From Streptomyces sp. NBC_01235 (lineage in GTDB: Bacteria > Actinomycetota > Actinomycetes > Streptomycetales > Streptomycetaceae), in NCBI RefSeq assembly GCF_035989285.1, contig NZ_CP108513.1:5952001-6016000 (forward strand): DNA of 64,000 nucleotides, given 5' to 3'. The notes beneath the pieces are model-generated. The model was not told where the DNA came from and did no database searches. It was given only the letters and a program-made list of their open reading frames with translations. The stretch's first letter is position 1, and each line of letters opens with the position of its first letter. This document shows positions 1 to 8,739 of the stretch, piece by piece. The translations under genes were made by a program, and so were the position numbers.

Positions 1-71
1 GCGTGCGGATGTGTTTCCGGGCACGGCGACCTCGCAACGTCGGCGACTGCGAAACTCATGTCAGGCAGCTA

Positions 72-85
72 TTAAGCGTGCTTAA
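72..85. promoter_or_regulatory. 14-bp palindrome upstream of XRE-TPR regulator
   Basis: TTAAGC-GT-GCTTAA, a perfect inverted repeat in the AT-richer stretch ahead of the regulator starting at 157. Its position fits an autoregulatory operator; that is inference. Confidence 0.3.
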
Positions 86-156
86 CTCGCCGTTTAACCT
101 AGGGGGTGGGATAGTCCAACGGCAAGAGGGTCAAGGGGAGTTGGGGGAGCCGGGGC

Positions 157-1500
157 GTGGGAGATCGGGACGATCCGGAGGTCGTGGGGCGCCGGGTGCA
201 GCGGCTGCGTGTCGAACGGGGGCTGACACAGCGGCAGTTGGCCGAGCCGACCTACACGCCCGCCTACATCTCCACGCTGGAGGCCGGCCGGGTGCGGCCC
301 TCCGACGAGGCGCTCAAGCACATCGCCGAACGGCTCGGCGTCGGCTTCGAGGAGCTGACGACCGGCCGGCCCGCCCGGCTGGTCACCGATCTGCGGCTCC
401 GTCTCACCGAGGCCCAGCGGGCGCTGGCCACCGGGGAGGCCGAGGAGGCGGCCCGGCAGTACACCGGGCTGCTAGCGGAGGCGGAGGAGCACGGGCTGGG
501 AGAGGAGCAGGCCACCGCGCTGCTCGGGCTCGGGGAGTGCGGGATCGACTCGGGCGACCTGGACGCCGCCCGCCGCTGCTTCGAGCGGGCCGAGGGCTGT
601 CTCGCCGGCGCCCCGCTGCCCGCCCGCGTACCCGCCCTGCGCGGGCGCGCCGTCGCCCACTATCTCGCCGGTGAACTCCGTTACGCCGTCTACCTGCTGG
701 AGTCCACCCTCGACGAGCTCAACCGGGGCGGGCTGCACGATCCCGACGCGCTGCTGTTGCTCTACGCCTCCGCCATCGGCCCGTACATGGACATGGGCGC
801 CCACGCCCGGGCCGCGCAGGCCGCCGAGTTCGCGCTCGCCCTCGCGCCGCAGGTCGGCGACCCCGCCCTCGTCGCCCGGATGCACCGCTCGGTGGCCCGT
901 ACCCTCCTCGCCGAGGGCCGTCTCGCGGAGGCCGACGCCTCGCTGGCCAAGGCCGCCGAGCTCTACCGTCAGCTCCAGTTGCGGACCGAGCTCGCCAACT
1001 GCCACTGGATGCGCGGCTACGTCTACGCGCAGAACGGTGAACTGGAGCGTGCGGAGGAGGAGTTGAGGCAGGCAAAGACCATGCTGTCCGCGCAGCGCGC
1101 CGCCCTCTACAGCAGTCAGGTCGCCGTCGAGCTGGCGGACGTCCTGCACCGCAGGGGGATGTCGGAGGAGGCCGCCGCGCTGCTGCACGGGGTGCTCAGC
1201 GACCTCAGCCCCGAGCGCGGCGCCCTGCACTCCGCCGCCGCCCACCGCCTCCTCGGCATCATCGCCGAGGACGCCCGCGACACGGAGGCCGCCGAGGAGC
1301 ACTACGTCCGCGCCCTGAGCCTGCTGGAGCGGGCGGGCGCGGTCGGTGACCTGGCCGATCTGTGCCGGCTGCTGGGCGACCTGCTGCGGCGCACGGGCCG
1401 CGTCGAGGCAGCCCTGGACGCCTACCGCACCGGCCTCGGCCATCGCACGGCCCCGGGCACGACGACGCTGGGGCCGGCTCCCGCGCAGCCGCCGCTGTAA
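157..1500 (+). CDS. XRE-family HTH regulator with TPR repeats
   Basis: Predicted cytoplasmic transcriptional regulator of 447 aa. The N-terminal ~65 residues form an XRE/Cro helix-turn-helix (RGLTQRQLAEP...YISTLEAGRVRPS), followed by ~370 residues of alanine/leucine/glutamate-rich helical repeats of TPR type, normally used for binding a peptide or partner protein. The GTG start at 157 has a purine-rich stretch (gggagccgggg) before it. The final ~34 codons are tandemly duplicated just after the stop, so the last coding residues may be rearranged. The target is unknown. No operon partner is evident; the gene is alone on its strand. Confidence 0.85.
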   Translation: MGDRDDPEVVGRRVQRLRVERGLTQRQLAEPTYTPAYISTLEAGRVRPSDEALKHIAERLGVGFEELTTGRPARLVTDLRLRLTEAQRALATGEAEEAARQYTGLLAEAEEHGLGEEQATALLGLGECGIDSGDLDAARRCFERAEGCLAGAPLPARVPALRGRAVAHYLAGELRYAVYLLESTLDELNRGGLHDPDALLLLYASAIGPYMDMGAHARAAQAAEFALALAPQVGDPALVARMHRSVARTLLAEGRLAEADASLAKAAELYRQLQLRTELANCHWMRGYVYAQNGELERAEEELRQAKTMLSAQRAALYSSQVAVELADVLHRRGMSEEAAALLHGVLSDLSPERGALHSAAAHRLLGIIAEDARDTEAAEEHYVRALSLLERAGAVGDLADLCRLLGDLLRRTGRVEAALDAYRTGLGHRTAPGTTTLGPAPAQPPL

Positions 1501-1611
1501 GGTCTCGCCCCCGCCTCCCCGGCCGCCGCGTCGAGGCAGCCCTGGACGCCTACCGCACCGGCCCCGGGCACGACGACGCTGGGGCCGGCTCCCGCGCAGC
1601 CGCCGCTGTAG
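1398..1611 (+). repeat. Tandem duplication of the regulator's 3' end
   Basis: The segment 1398-1500, which ends the XRE-TPR gene, is repeated at about 1525-1611. The second copy lacks about 16 bases present in the first (around 1435-1451). Even the stop-proximal sequence (cgcagccgccgctgta) is repeated, and the spacer cgcccccgcctccccggcc also recurs after the second copy. The second copy is not coding. Confidence 0.85.
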
Positions 1612-2026
1612 TTTTCTCGCCCCGCGGCCCCCGCCTCCCCGGCCGGGTCATCCGCGACCGCCCGGACCATACCGACCCGATCAAGACCGAACACCCCGGC
1701 CCGCGCTACCGGACCCGCAGCTCGAACGACCCCGGAACCCGTCTCGTCACCCGCACCGTCACCTTCCTCCAGGGCGCGTATCGAGTGGTGATCAATCTGC
1801 GGAATTCCCCCTCGGAGCGGGACAGGACTGGCCGGGCGACGCGATCGGGCGCTCCCGGTGCGGACCCTCGGAGTACCCCCGCACAGGAGCTGCCCGCAAG
1901 GCAGGTGGCGGCATCGCCTGATGCCGTGCGACCGGCGGGGCCGGGGCGCCAACTGGTGCGGAAGACGCTGGGCAGTTCTACACTCGCACCGTCTCAGCTG
2001 AACAACCGTCAAAGAAAGCAACTACC
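1612..2026. other. Gene-free stretch
   Basis: About 415 bases between the duplicated tail of the XRE-TPR gene and a small secreted-protein gene. Open frames are present, but none has a convincing start, ribosome site or recognisable protein. It presumably holds the promoter of the gene at 2027. Confidence 0.5.
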
Positions 2027-2470
2027 TTGCGTACAGCACGAATAGCCACTGTTCTCGGTGGTATCGCCGCCGCGACCCTGCTCACGATCGGCAACGCCTC
2101 GGCCATCGACTTCGAGATCGACCATGCCGGCCCCACGCCGTATGACGGGAGTGTTCCGTCCGCCGGGGCGTGCGCCCACAACTCCGTGGGGAAGGGCTGC
2201 TTCCGCGAGGTCGGGGACTGGTTCGAGGTCGTCGACGAGAAGGAGGACGGCCACGCGACCCTCGTTGTCTGGCGCAGCATCTACCCCGAGAGCCAGGCGA
2301 CCGTTCGGCAGGGAACCATCTGGAACACCGCCGGCTTCCAGACGTATCGATACCAGAACAAGGACCTCCACGAGGGATGGGTCCTCGAGATCCGGGTCTG
2401 CGCCGGCGAGTGGCACAACAAGCATGTCATCGACAGCTCCTGCAGCGCATGGACGACAACCAAGTCCTGA
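2027..2470 (+). CDS. Small secreted protein of unknown function
   Basis: 147 aa with a clear Sec signal peptide (positively charged start, hydrophobic core IATVLGGIAAATLLTIG, cleavage near NASA/I at about residue 26). The mature part is ~120 residues, rich in Trp and aromatic residues, with four cysteines (CAHNSVGKGC and a C-terminal pair) that could form two disulfides. No family recognised. The start is TTG at 2027 behind a weak purine-rich site (aaagaaag). Likely extracellular. Confidence 0.7.
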   Translation: MRTARIATVLGGIAAATLLTIGNASAIDFEIDHAGPTPYDGSVPSAGACAHNSVGKGCFREVGDWFEVVDEKEDGHATLVVWRSIYPESQATVRQGTIWNTAGFQTYRYQNKDLHEGWVLEIRVCAGEWHNKHVIDSSCSAWTTTKS

Positions 2471-2540
2471 CACCACGCACGGCGAGCCGCGGGCCCTCGG
2501 CCCGTGGGCCATCCCCGAACCGTCGTCACGATCGCCGTTG

Positions 2541-3008
2541 CCTGCCGCGGACGAATCCGTGCCGAAGAGGCGGGTCGTCGATGTCTTCGTTCACGGGACC
2601 GCCGATCCTGAACCGACCGTCGCCGGGTTCGGCTCGCGCGCGATCCACGAGAGCGGACGCTCGCTGAAGGGGACGCTCGCTGAAGGCCGCACCGTCCGCC
2701 TCACCGGTTTCGTCACCCACGGTGACGACGGTGCCTGGGACGTCACCCGCCTCCTCGTCACCTGCTGCGCCGCCGACGCCACCACGAGCAAGGCCGACAC
2801 CGGGGTCACCGTCACCGGCACCTGGCGTCCGAAGGGGAGACCCGGCTCCGACGGGGCCCGGCCCCCGGCCCTTGACGCGGGCACGGTCGCGCGGGTGGAG
2901 CAGCCCGCGGACCCGGACGAGAAGCCGTGGCGGATACCGGTTTCCCCCGTGGGCGGGGGGTACCCGGCGGCCACGGGCGGTGAGAACGCCCGTGGACGGA
3001 GGCGATAG
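2541..3008 (+). pseudogene. Remnant of a YcgQ/TIGR03943-type (DUF1980) protein
   Basis: The reading frame has a segment (VRLTGFVTHGDDGAWDVTRL, then LVTCCAADA, then TVTGTWRPKG) that resembles the C-terminal domain of the DUF1980/TIGR03943 proteins that pair with YraQ-like permeases. The N-terminal membrane half is absent, there is no start codon with ribosome site in the matching part, and no partner permease adjoins it. Best read as a decayed 3' fragment. Family assignment is from memory of the motif, not a search. Confidence 0.5.
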
Positions 3009-3010
3009 CC

Positions 3011-3745
3011 GTGAGCGACCACGAGCGGGACCGGGTCGCCGACGTCATCGCCCTGGAACTGCGCGGAGCCGGTCCGCAGGACGTGCCGCAGCGGCTGTGC
3101 GACGCCGTGCTGAAGCTGCTGCCGGTGAGCGGCGTGAGCGTGTCGCTGTGCGGCGACGGGATGCCCGTACCGCTGGGCGCGAGCGGGGGACGGGCCGCGT
3201 ATGTGATGGAGATGCAGGTCACGCTGGGGGACGGCCCCTGCCGGGAGGCCGCGGAGACCGGTTCGGTGGTCGTCGCCCCGGATCTGGCCTCGGGCCGGGA
3301 CGCCTCGCGCTGGCCGGTGTACGCCCAGCAGGCGGCCGCCGCCGGGGTGCGGTCGGTGTACGCGCTGCCCCTGGGCGACCGCGCGGTGTGCGTGGGCACC
3401 CTCGACCTCTACCGGGACGTCCCCGGCGAGCTCGCCGGCGACGAGGTGCGTACGGCGCGGATGGTGGCCGACGTGGTGACGGCGGCCCTGGTGGCGCTGC
3501 CGAGGGCCGGGCAGGACGACGCGGACGACGCGGACGGCGCGGGCTTCTGGCTGAGCCCGCTGGCCATCGACCACGGCGAGGTGTACCAGGCCGTCGGCAT
3601 GGTCATGGCCCAGCTCGGCGTCGCCGCGGACGAGGCGCTGGCGCGGCTGCGGGGCCAGGCCTTCGCGAAGGGCCGGTCGGTGCTGGATCTGGCCCACGAG
3701 GTGGTCGCCCAACGGACCCGCTTCGACGACGACTCGACCGTCTGA
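3011..3745 (+). CDS. GAF-ANTAR domain regulator
   Basis: 244 aa, soluble. Residues ~20-160 form a GAF-like sensory domain (VSVSLCGDGMPVPLGAS; GDGPCREAAETGSVVVAPDL). Residues ~180-235 are an ANTAR RNA-binding domain (IDHGEVYQAVGMVMAQLGV...EALARLRGQAFAKGRSVLDLA), the fold that binds dual-hexaloop RNAs to cause antitermination. GTG start at 3011, immediately after the DUF1980 remnant. Streptomyces carry many such orphan GAF-ANTAR proteins; ligand and RNA targets are unknown. A weak hairpin follows the gene. Confidence 0.88.
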   Translation: MSDHERDRVADVIALELRGAGPQDVPQRLCDAVLKLLPVSGVSVSLCGDGMPVPLGASGGRAAYVMEMQVTLGDGPCREAAETGSVVVAPDLASGRDASRWPVYAQQAAAAGVRSVYALPLGDRAVCVGTLDLYRDVPGELAGDEVRTARMVADVVTAALVALPRAGQDDADDADGAGFWLSPLAIDHGEVYQAVGMVMAQLGVAADEALARLRGQAFAKGRSVLDLAHEVVAQRTRFDDDSTV

Positions 3746-3756
3746 AACCGTACCCG

Positions 3757-3783
3757 GGCCCCGGCGGATCCCCGGGGGCCACC
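3757..3783 (+). terminator. Probable terminator after GAF-ANTAR gene
   Basis: GC-rich imperfect hairpin (ggccccgg / ccccgggggcc) 12 bases after the stop, lying between convergent genes. No U-tract, as usual in Streptomyces. Confidence 0.45.
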
Positions 3784-3817
3784 GTGGACGTCCTCGGTGG
3801 CGGCGCATTGAGCTGCC

Positions 3818-4612
3818 TCAGACCTGCACCCTCCCCTGCTTCCTGACGTCCGCCAGCCGCTGTACGCCGAGCTGTACGGCCGCCTGGGTCGCCTCGTTCG
3901 GGGCGTCGTCGAGGCCGCCGTTGGTGAGGGCGAAGGCGTCCTCGCCGGCGCGGACGGCGGCCACGTCCAGGGTGAGGACGGTCGGGTCGCCGCCGGGGTT
4001 CTCCTCGGCGGTCGCCCAGATCGTCAGCGTCACCCGTAGGCCCTGGCGGACGTCGCCCACCTCCGGCAGCGGCAGCTCGGAGACCTGCGCGTCCAGCACG
4101 GTGTCACCGGTCGCCTTGGCCGTGAACCGGGCGCACTTCTGGGGCATCGTCTTCAGCCGGGCCAGCGTGCGGTCCACGGCCGCCGGACCGTTGCCGGTGA
4201 GCTGGTAGCGGAGCTGGGCGCCGGTGTCGGGGTCGTCGAGTGCGACGACCGCGCGGGCCGGGCCGCCGAGCAGTTCGTCGGTGTAGAGGGCGTCGAGGAG
4301 CTTCTGGCAGTCGGGGGTGGCGGTGGTCGCCTTGAGCATCCCGTCCCGCCAGGTGGCGGCGCCCCGGGTCGGGATCCAGGGCGCGCCGAGGTCGGTGTGG
4401 GTGATGAGAGCGGCGTGCGCCTGCGCCTCGGTGAGGACGGGGGCCGTGGCCGGCGCGGTGGACTTGGCCGACGACCGCTCGACGGTGGGGGTGGCGGGGG
4501 CCGCGGTCGGGGGGTGTTCCAGTCCGAGGGCGGCGCAGCCGGTGGTGACGGTGGTGACGGTGGTGAGGAGAACAGTGGAGGCCAGGAGGGTACGACGGGT
4601 ACGACGGGCCAT
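3818..4612 (-). CDS. Putative lipoprotein of unknown function
   Basis: 264 aa. A type II signal peptide ends in a lipobox (VTTGC/AALG, Cys at about residue 26), preceded by the twin-Arg/basic start MARRTRRTLL, so the protein is probably anchored on the outer face of the membrane. A Thr/Ala/Pro linker follows (to ~60), then a ~200-residue domain. No enzymatic motif seen. Convergent with the GAF-ANTAR gene; its 5' region is shared with the divergent thrS-like leader. Confidence 0.75.
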   Translation of the reverse strand: MARRTRRTLLASTVLLTTVTTVTTGCAALGLEHPPTAAPATPTVERSSAKSTAPATAPVLTEAQAHAALITHTDLGAPWIPTRGAATWRDGMLKATTATPDCQKLLDALYTDELLGGPARAVVALDDPDTGAQLRYQLTGNGPAAVDRTLARLKTMPQKCARFTAKATGDTVLDAQVSELPLPEVGDVRQGLRVTLTIWATAEENPGGDPTVLTLDVAAVRAGEDAFALTNGGLDDAPNEATQAAVQLGVQRLADVRKQGRVQV

Positions 4613-4797
4613 CGGGGGTGCCTCCAGGAGTACGCGCGCGGGGAGTGTCTCCCTTCACGGCAACATCGCCGCCGCGACGGGACCAGCGCGGCGGGCCGTA
4701 CGGGTTACCGGCGTTGCTGCGGGCGGGTGGGCGGCGGAGTGGCCGACGGCGGAAAACGGATCGCGTCCCGCGGGCTCCCGTTGCTACGGTCTCCGGC

Positions 4798-4854
4798 ATG
4801 CAGCGCGCCCAGCCGTCCCTGACGACGACGCCGGAGACTGTCCCGGCGCGCTGA
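4798..4854 (+). CDS. Threonine-rich leader peptide (attenuator)
   Basis: An 18-codon ORF, MQRAQPSLTTTPETVPAR, containing three consecutive Thr codons (acg acg acg) and a fourth Thr shortly after. It ends 16 bases before a perfect 13-bp hairpin and 89 bases before a threonyl-tRNA synthetase gene. This is the layout of ribosome-mediated attenuation: stalling at Thr codons when charged tRNA-Thr is scarce would favour an antiterminator. No ribosome site is obvious, so the transcript could be leaderless. Confidence 0.7.
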   Translation: MQRAQPSLTTTPETVPAR

Positions 4855-4870
4855 TCCATGACTGGATGTC

Positions 4871-4902
4871 CGAAGCCCCGGGGCGAGTGCCCCGGGGCTT
4901 CG
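4871..4902 (+). terminator. Attenuator hairpin upstream of thrS-like gene
   Basis: Perfect 13-bp stem (cgaagccccgggg / ccccggggcttcg) with a 6-base loop, between the Thr leader peptide and the synthetase start. No U-tract. Interpreted as the attenuator terminator. Confidence 0.75.
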
Positions 4903-4943
4903 CCGTGCCCCGGCCCCTCGCCCCGCGAACGAGGGAGACCCCC

Positions 4944-6164
4944 GTGCACGACCACGACCACCGCCGCCTCGGCCGCGAACTCGGCCTGTTCGACACCGAC
5001 CCCCTGATGGGCGCGGGCCTGCCCTACTGGCTGCCCGACGGTGCCCTGATCCGCCACACCCTGGAGGAGTACGTGCGCGAGGCCGAGCGCGCAGCCGGCT
5101 ACCGCCACGTCTACTCGCCGGTCCTCGGCAAACGCGAGCTGTACGAGATCTCGGGCCACTGGGAGCACTACAGCGAGGACATGTTCCCGCCCATGCGGCT
5201 GGGGGCCGAGCAGGTCGTGCTGCGTCCCAGCCTCTGCCCCCACCACGCGCTCATCTACCGCTCCCGCTCCCACAGCTACCGCGAACTGCCCCTCCGCATC
5301 GCCGAGTTGGGCGGCATGTACCGCTCCGAACTGTCGGGCGTGCTCGGCGGGCTGACCCGCGTACGGGCCATCCAGCTCAACGACGCCCATATCTTCTGCA
5401 CCCTGGAGCAGGCCGTCGACGAGGCCCGGGCCGCCCTGGAGCTGATCGGCCGCGCGTACGCGGACCTGGGCATCCGCCCGGCCCGGTACCGGCTCTCCCT
5501 GCCGGGCCAGGGCGGTAAGTACATCGCCGATCCGGAGCTCTGGCGGCGGGCCACCGCACTGCTCCGGCAGGTCCTGGAGGGGGCGGGCATCGCCTACGAC
5601 GCCGTCGCGGGCGAGGCCGCCTTCTACGGTCCGAAGATCGACGTGCAGATCACCGACCGCGCCGGCCGCGAGGCGACCCTCTCCACCGTCCAGATCGACT
5701 TCCACCAGCCCGAACGCTTCGACCTGCACTACGTCGGCGCGGACGGGGCGAAACACCGCCCCGTGATGGTGCACCGCAGTGTCATCGGCAGTGTGGAACG
5801 GGCCGTGGCGCAGCTCGTCGAGGAGCACGGCGGCGCGTTCCCGGTCTGGCTGGCGCCCGTCCAGCTGGTCGTACTGCCGGTGTCGCAGGCGCAGGCGGAA
5901 CGGGCGGCGGGGCTGGTGCGGCGGGCGGCGGCGGCCGGACTGCGGGCGGAGCTCGCGGGCCCGGAGCAGGGCAGCCTGGGGGCCCGGATCCGGGCGGCGC
6001 GGCTGGTGCCGTACCAGGCGGTGATCGGGGAGCGGGAGGCGAGGGAGGACCTGGCCGCCGTCCGCCTGCGCGACGGCCGCCGCCCCGGGGAGCTGCCCGC
6101 CGACGAGCTGGTCCGCCGCATCGGCGAGCGGGCGGCGGCCCGCGGAACCGGGCTGTGGGAGTGA
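4944..6164 (+). CDS. Short threonyl-tRNA synthetase (no TGS/editing domains)
   Basis: 406 aa. Charges tRNA-Thr with threonine in the cytoplasm. It starts directly at the class II catalytic core (motif 2 region GGMYRSELSG; motif 3 region VMVHRSVIGSVERA) and ends with an anticodon-binding domain. Zinc ligands are conserved: Cys98 (LRPSLCPHH), His149 (DAHIF) and His277 (MVHR). Standard bacterial ThrRS is ~650 aa, so the N-terminal TGS and editing domains are absent and serine mis-charging could not be corrected in cis. GTG start at 4944 with agggaga ahead. Such paralogues are often induced under threonine limitation or give resistance to ThrRS inhibitors; which applies here is not shown. Confidence 0.88.
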   Translation: MHDHDHRRLGRELGLFDTDPLMGAGLPYWLPDGALIRHTLEEYVREAERAAGYRHVYSPVLGKRELYEISGHWEHYSEDMFPPMRLGAEQVVLRPSLCPHHALIYRSRSHSYRELPLRIAELGGMYRSELSGVLGGLTRVRAIQLNDAHIFCTLEQAVDEARAALELIGRAYADLGIRPARYRLSLPGQGGKYIADPELWRRATALLRQVLEGAGIAYDAVAGEAAFYGPKIDVQITDRAGREATLSTVQIDFHQPERFDLHYVGADGAKHRPVMVHRSVIGSVERAVAQLVEEHGGAFPVWLAPVQLVVLPVSQAQAERAAGLVRRAAAAGLRAELAGPEQGSLGARIRAARLVPYQAVIGEREAREDLAAVRLRDGRRPGELPADELVRRIGERAAARGTGLWE

Positions 6165-6214
6165 GAGCGGCCACATAGGGTCGGGAGCGACCGTGGTGCG
6201 GAAGGAGCCCTCAG

Positions 6215-7180
6215 GTGACCGAAGAGCAGCCCATCCCCGTGATCATCGACTGCGACACGGGCGTCGACGACGCCCTCGCCCTGCTGTTCGCCGTCCGCCA
6301 CCCCGGCCTGGACGTGCGGGCGGTGACGTGCGTGGCCGGGAACACGGACGTGGACGGCGTGGTCCGCAACACGCTGACCGTGCTGGAACACGCAGGCGCC
6401 GGGGACATCCCGGTCGCCCGGGGCGCCGAACGCCCACTGATCGAACCGGTCCGCACGGCACGGCACGTGCACGGCGAGGACGGAATGGCCGACCTGGGCC
6501 TGCCCGCCCCGACCCGTCGCCCGGTCGACGTGGACGCGGTGACGTTGCTGCGCCGGGAGATCCTCGCCTCCCCGCGCCCGGTCACCCTGATCCCCACCGC
6601 GCCGCTGACGAACATCGCCCTGCTGCTGCGCACCCACCCGGAGGTGGTCCGCAACATCGAGCGGATCGTGTTCATGGGCGGCGCGGTGACGACCGGGAAC
6701 GCCACGCCGGTCGCGGAGTTCAACGTGTGGCACGACCCGGAGGCGGCGGCGGTCCTGCTCACCGCCGGGGTACCGATCACGATGTACGGCCTGGACGTCT
6801 TCAAGCGGGTCCTGGTCCCGGCGGCGGACGTGGCACGGCTGCGGGCCGGCTCCGAGCCCCGTCTCCGCCTGGCCGGCGAACTGCTCGCCCACCGAGACCC
6901 GGCCGCCTCCGGCGACCCCACCCCCACCGGCGGCCTCGGCGACGCGGGCGCGGTGTGCGCGGTGGCCGACCCGGCGGGTCTGACCACCGAGCTCCTCCCG
7001 GTGGAGGTCTCCCTCGCGCCCGGGCCGACCCGCGGCCAGACGGTCGTCGACCGCCGTCCGCGCCCCGGCGAGGCCGAGATCCACGAGGGCGAACGCGAAC
7101 AGGCCCTCGTGGACGTGGCGTTGGACGTGGACGTGGAGCGCTACGTGAAGCTGTGGCTGACGACGCTGGAGGGCGCCTAG
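6215..7180 (+). CDS. Inosine-uridine-type nucleoside hydrolase
   Basis: 321 aa, family IUNH. Hydrolyses the N-glycosidic bond of (deoxy)ribonucleosides to base plus ribose for salvage. The diagnostic Ca2+-binding motif DCDTGVDDALAL lies at the N-terminus (~residues 12-23). VNTP-like substrate strands and the catalytic-pocket segment FMGGAVTTGNATPVAEFNVW follow, with a C-terminal Asp-containing helix region. GTG start at 6215 with gaaggag ~8 bases upstream. It lies 50 bases downstream of the synthetase and may be co-transcribed. Substrate preference cannot be read from sequence. Confidence 0.9.
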   Translation: MTEEQPIPVIIDCDTGVDDALALLFAVRHPGLDVRAVTCVAGNTDVDGVVRNTLTVLEHAGAGDIPVARGAERPLIEPVRTARHVHGEDGMADLGLPAPTRRPVDVDAVTLLRREILASPRPVTLIPTAPLTNIALLLRTHPEVVRNIERIVFMGGAVTTGNATPVAEFNVWHDPEAAAVLLTAGVPITMYGLDVFKRVLVPAADVARLRAGSEPRLRLAGELLAHRDPAASGDPTPTGGLGDAGAVCAVADPAGLTTELLPVEVSLAPGPTRGQTVVDRRPRPGEAEIHEGEREQALVDVALDVDVERYVKLWLTTLEGA

Positions 7181-7198
7181 GACGGGTGGCCCCGGTCC

Positions 7199-7555
7199 TC
7201 ACACCCTGCCGCCGAAGAAGACCTGCACCTCCCGGATGAGGCCGTTCCGTACGGTGATCGCCTCGACGTTGCGGTGTCTGCCGCCCGTCGTGAGCTCGTA
7301 CTCGTAGTACGCGAAGACGAGCTCCGCGTCCGCCGGGGTGACGTACAGCAGTCGCTGCTCCGTCATCCGGTCGGCCGTCGGAAAGCAGCGCTCGAAGAAC
7401 GCCGTCTTGTCGATGTGGTCGTCCTGGGGGCTGGTGAAGGTGAAGTCGTCGGCGTAGAGCGGCAGGGCGGCGTCGCGGTTCTGCGCTCTGTAGTGCCGGA
7501 ACGCGGCCTCGACGACGTCTTTCGGCCCGCCCGGAATGCCGCGAGTGTCGGTCAT
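7199..7555 (-). CDS. SnoaL/NTF2-like protein
   Basis: 118 aa from the ATG at 7555 (MTDTRG); an in-frame GTG at 7588 would add 11 residues. It has the SnoaL-like cone fold pattern: N-terminal helix (VVEAAFRHYRAQNRDAALPL), YADDFTFTSP, then beta strands ending EVQVFFGGRV. Members are small isomerases, cyclases or ligand-binding proteins of unknown substrate. Convergent with the nucleoside hydrolase gene. Confidence 0.75.
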   Translation of the reverse strand: MTDTRGIPGGPKDVVEAAFRHYRAQNRDAALPLYADDFTFTSPQDDHIDKTAFFERCFPTADRMTEQRLLYVTPADAELVFAYYEYELTTGGRHRNVEAITVRNGLIREVQVFFGGRV

Positions 7556-7631
7556 ACGGCCACGGTAGTGCCGGTCAGGGTGTTTCACGCCGACCGGCGT
7601 TCGAGGACGAGGCCCCTCAAGGGCCGAACGG

Positions 7632-7658
7632 GGGTCTGGGGGCAGAGCCCCCAGACCC
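7632..7658 (-). terminator. Terminator after LAETG wall-protein gene
   Basis: Perfect 11-bp stem (gggtctggggg / cccccagaccc) with a 5-base loop, 13 bases past the stop of the gene at 7671. This hairpin sequence type recurs after many Streptomyces genes. Confidence 0.75.
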
Positions 7659-7670
7659 GCGACACATCCG

Positions 7671-8648
7671 TCAGTCGCGCAGCGCCTTGCGGCGCCGCGT
7701 GGCGACGACGATCGCCGCGCCGCCCGCCAGCAGGGCGGCCGCGCCGCCCGCGATCAGCGGAGTGTTGCTGCTCGCGCCGGTCTCCGCGAGGTCACCACCG
7801 CCACCGTTCGGCGTGGCCGCCGGCGGGGCGGTCGACTCGGAGGCGGAGGCGGACGGCGTCGGCGTGCCCGACTCCGACTCCGAAGCGGACGGCGACGCAG
7901 ACGTGCTCCCGCTCGAGGACTCCGACGGCTCCGACGGCTGCGACGGCGTCGACGGCGTCGAGGAGGACGGCGTCGACGGCGACCCACCGCCGCCGGCCGG
8001 CGGAGACGACGGCGGCTGCTCGGTGACCGTGCAGTCCTTCGTGCCGCCGTTCCAGGCCGCGATCAGCTTGTCCTTGATGACCGGACGGTCCGGCCCCTTG
8101 GGCAGGTCCCCGTGGACGAACCCGTCCTTCGCGTCGAGCTTGCCGTCGAACTTGACCGCGCCCCGGTAGAGGTCGATCTGCGCGTAGCAGCCCGCGTCGG
8201 GCACGGCGATGTCGAGGGTGTCGGTCTGGCCGGGCTTGACCGTCACGCTGTCGAAGTCGACGAAGACCTGCTCGCCGGAGGTGCCGAAGCTGGCGCCGTG
8301 GGCGAGGTAGGAGGCGAGGGAGGCGGTGCAGGTGGTGGCGTCACCGGCGGCGCGGACCGAGATGTGGACCTTGCCGTCCTTGCTGGGCTTGAGATTCTGG
8401 TCGTCGACGCGGACGGAGTCGTAGAACTTCGTGCCGTCGAGCGAGAACTGGCAGCGGTCGGTCCCCGTCTCGGTGCCCGCCCCCGTTCCCGGCTGGTACT
8501 GGCCGCCGGACTTCCAGCCGTCGCCACCGGGCGTCCCGGTACCGGCGAGGGCCCCGGAGGCGGCGGCGACGGAGGCGGCGCACAGGGTGAGCGAAGCGGC
8601 GCCCGTCCCCAGCAGGCGGCGCACGGTGACACGTCTCGCTATGGACAT
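7671..8648 (-). CDS. Sortase-anchored LAETG surface protein
   Basis: 325 aa. Signal peptide at residues ~1-36, an extracellular domain to ~200 with several cysteines (CQFSLDGTKFYDSV; TTCTASLASYLAHG; GCYAQIDLYRGAVKFDG), then a ~90-residue Pro/Ser/Glu-rich wall-spanning stalk. The C-terminus is a cell-wall sorting signal: LAETG, hydrophobic helix (LIAGGAAALLAGGAAIVVA), basic tail RRRKALRD. LAxTG is the class E sortase motif of actinomycetes. The ligand of the extracellular domain is unknown. Upstream there is a short direct-repeat array. Confidence 0.85.
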   Translation of the reverse strand: MSIARRVTVRRLLGTGAASLTLCAASVAAASGALAGTGTPGGDGWKSGGQYQPGTGAGTETGTDRCQFSLDGTKFYDSVRVDDQNLKPSKDGKVHISVRAAGDATTCTASLASYLAHGASFGTSGEQVFVDFDSVTVKPGQTDTLDIAVPDAGCYAQIDLYRGAVKFDGKLDAKDGFVHGDLPKGPDRPVIKDKLIAAWNGGTKDCTVTEQPPSSPPAGGGGSPSTPSSSTPSTPSQPSEPSESSSGSTSASPSASESESGTPTPSASASESTAPPAATPNGGGGDLAETGASSNTPLIAGGAAALLAGGAAIVVATRRRKALRD

Positions 8649-8685
8649 GCGTTTCCCATCTTGGCGAGTGCCAGGGCTGATTGGT

Positions 8686-8739
8686 CAGATCAGGAGAGCA
8701 AATCAGGAGAGGCAAATCAGAAGAGGCAGATCAGAAGAA
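8686..8739 (+). repeat. Short direct repeats between divergent genes
   Basis: Four imperfect copies of a ~13-14-base unit (gatcaggagagc, aaatcaggagaggc, aaatcagaagaggc, agatcagaagaa) in the intergenic region between the LAETG gene and the alpha-glucosidase gene. It may be an operator array or slippage product. Confidence 0.55.

Noticed and set aside
4317..4943. Extending the ThrRS upstream in the same open frame to gain an N-terminal editing domain
   Set aside because: The upstream codons run opposite a lipoprotein gene and through the attenuator, and show no TGS or editing motifs; GTG 4944 has a ribosome site.
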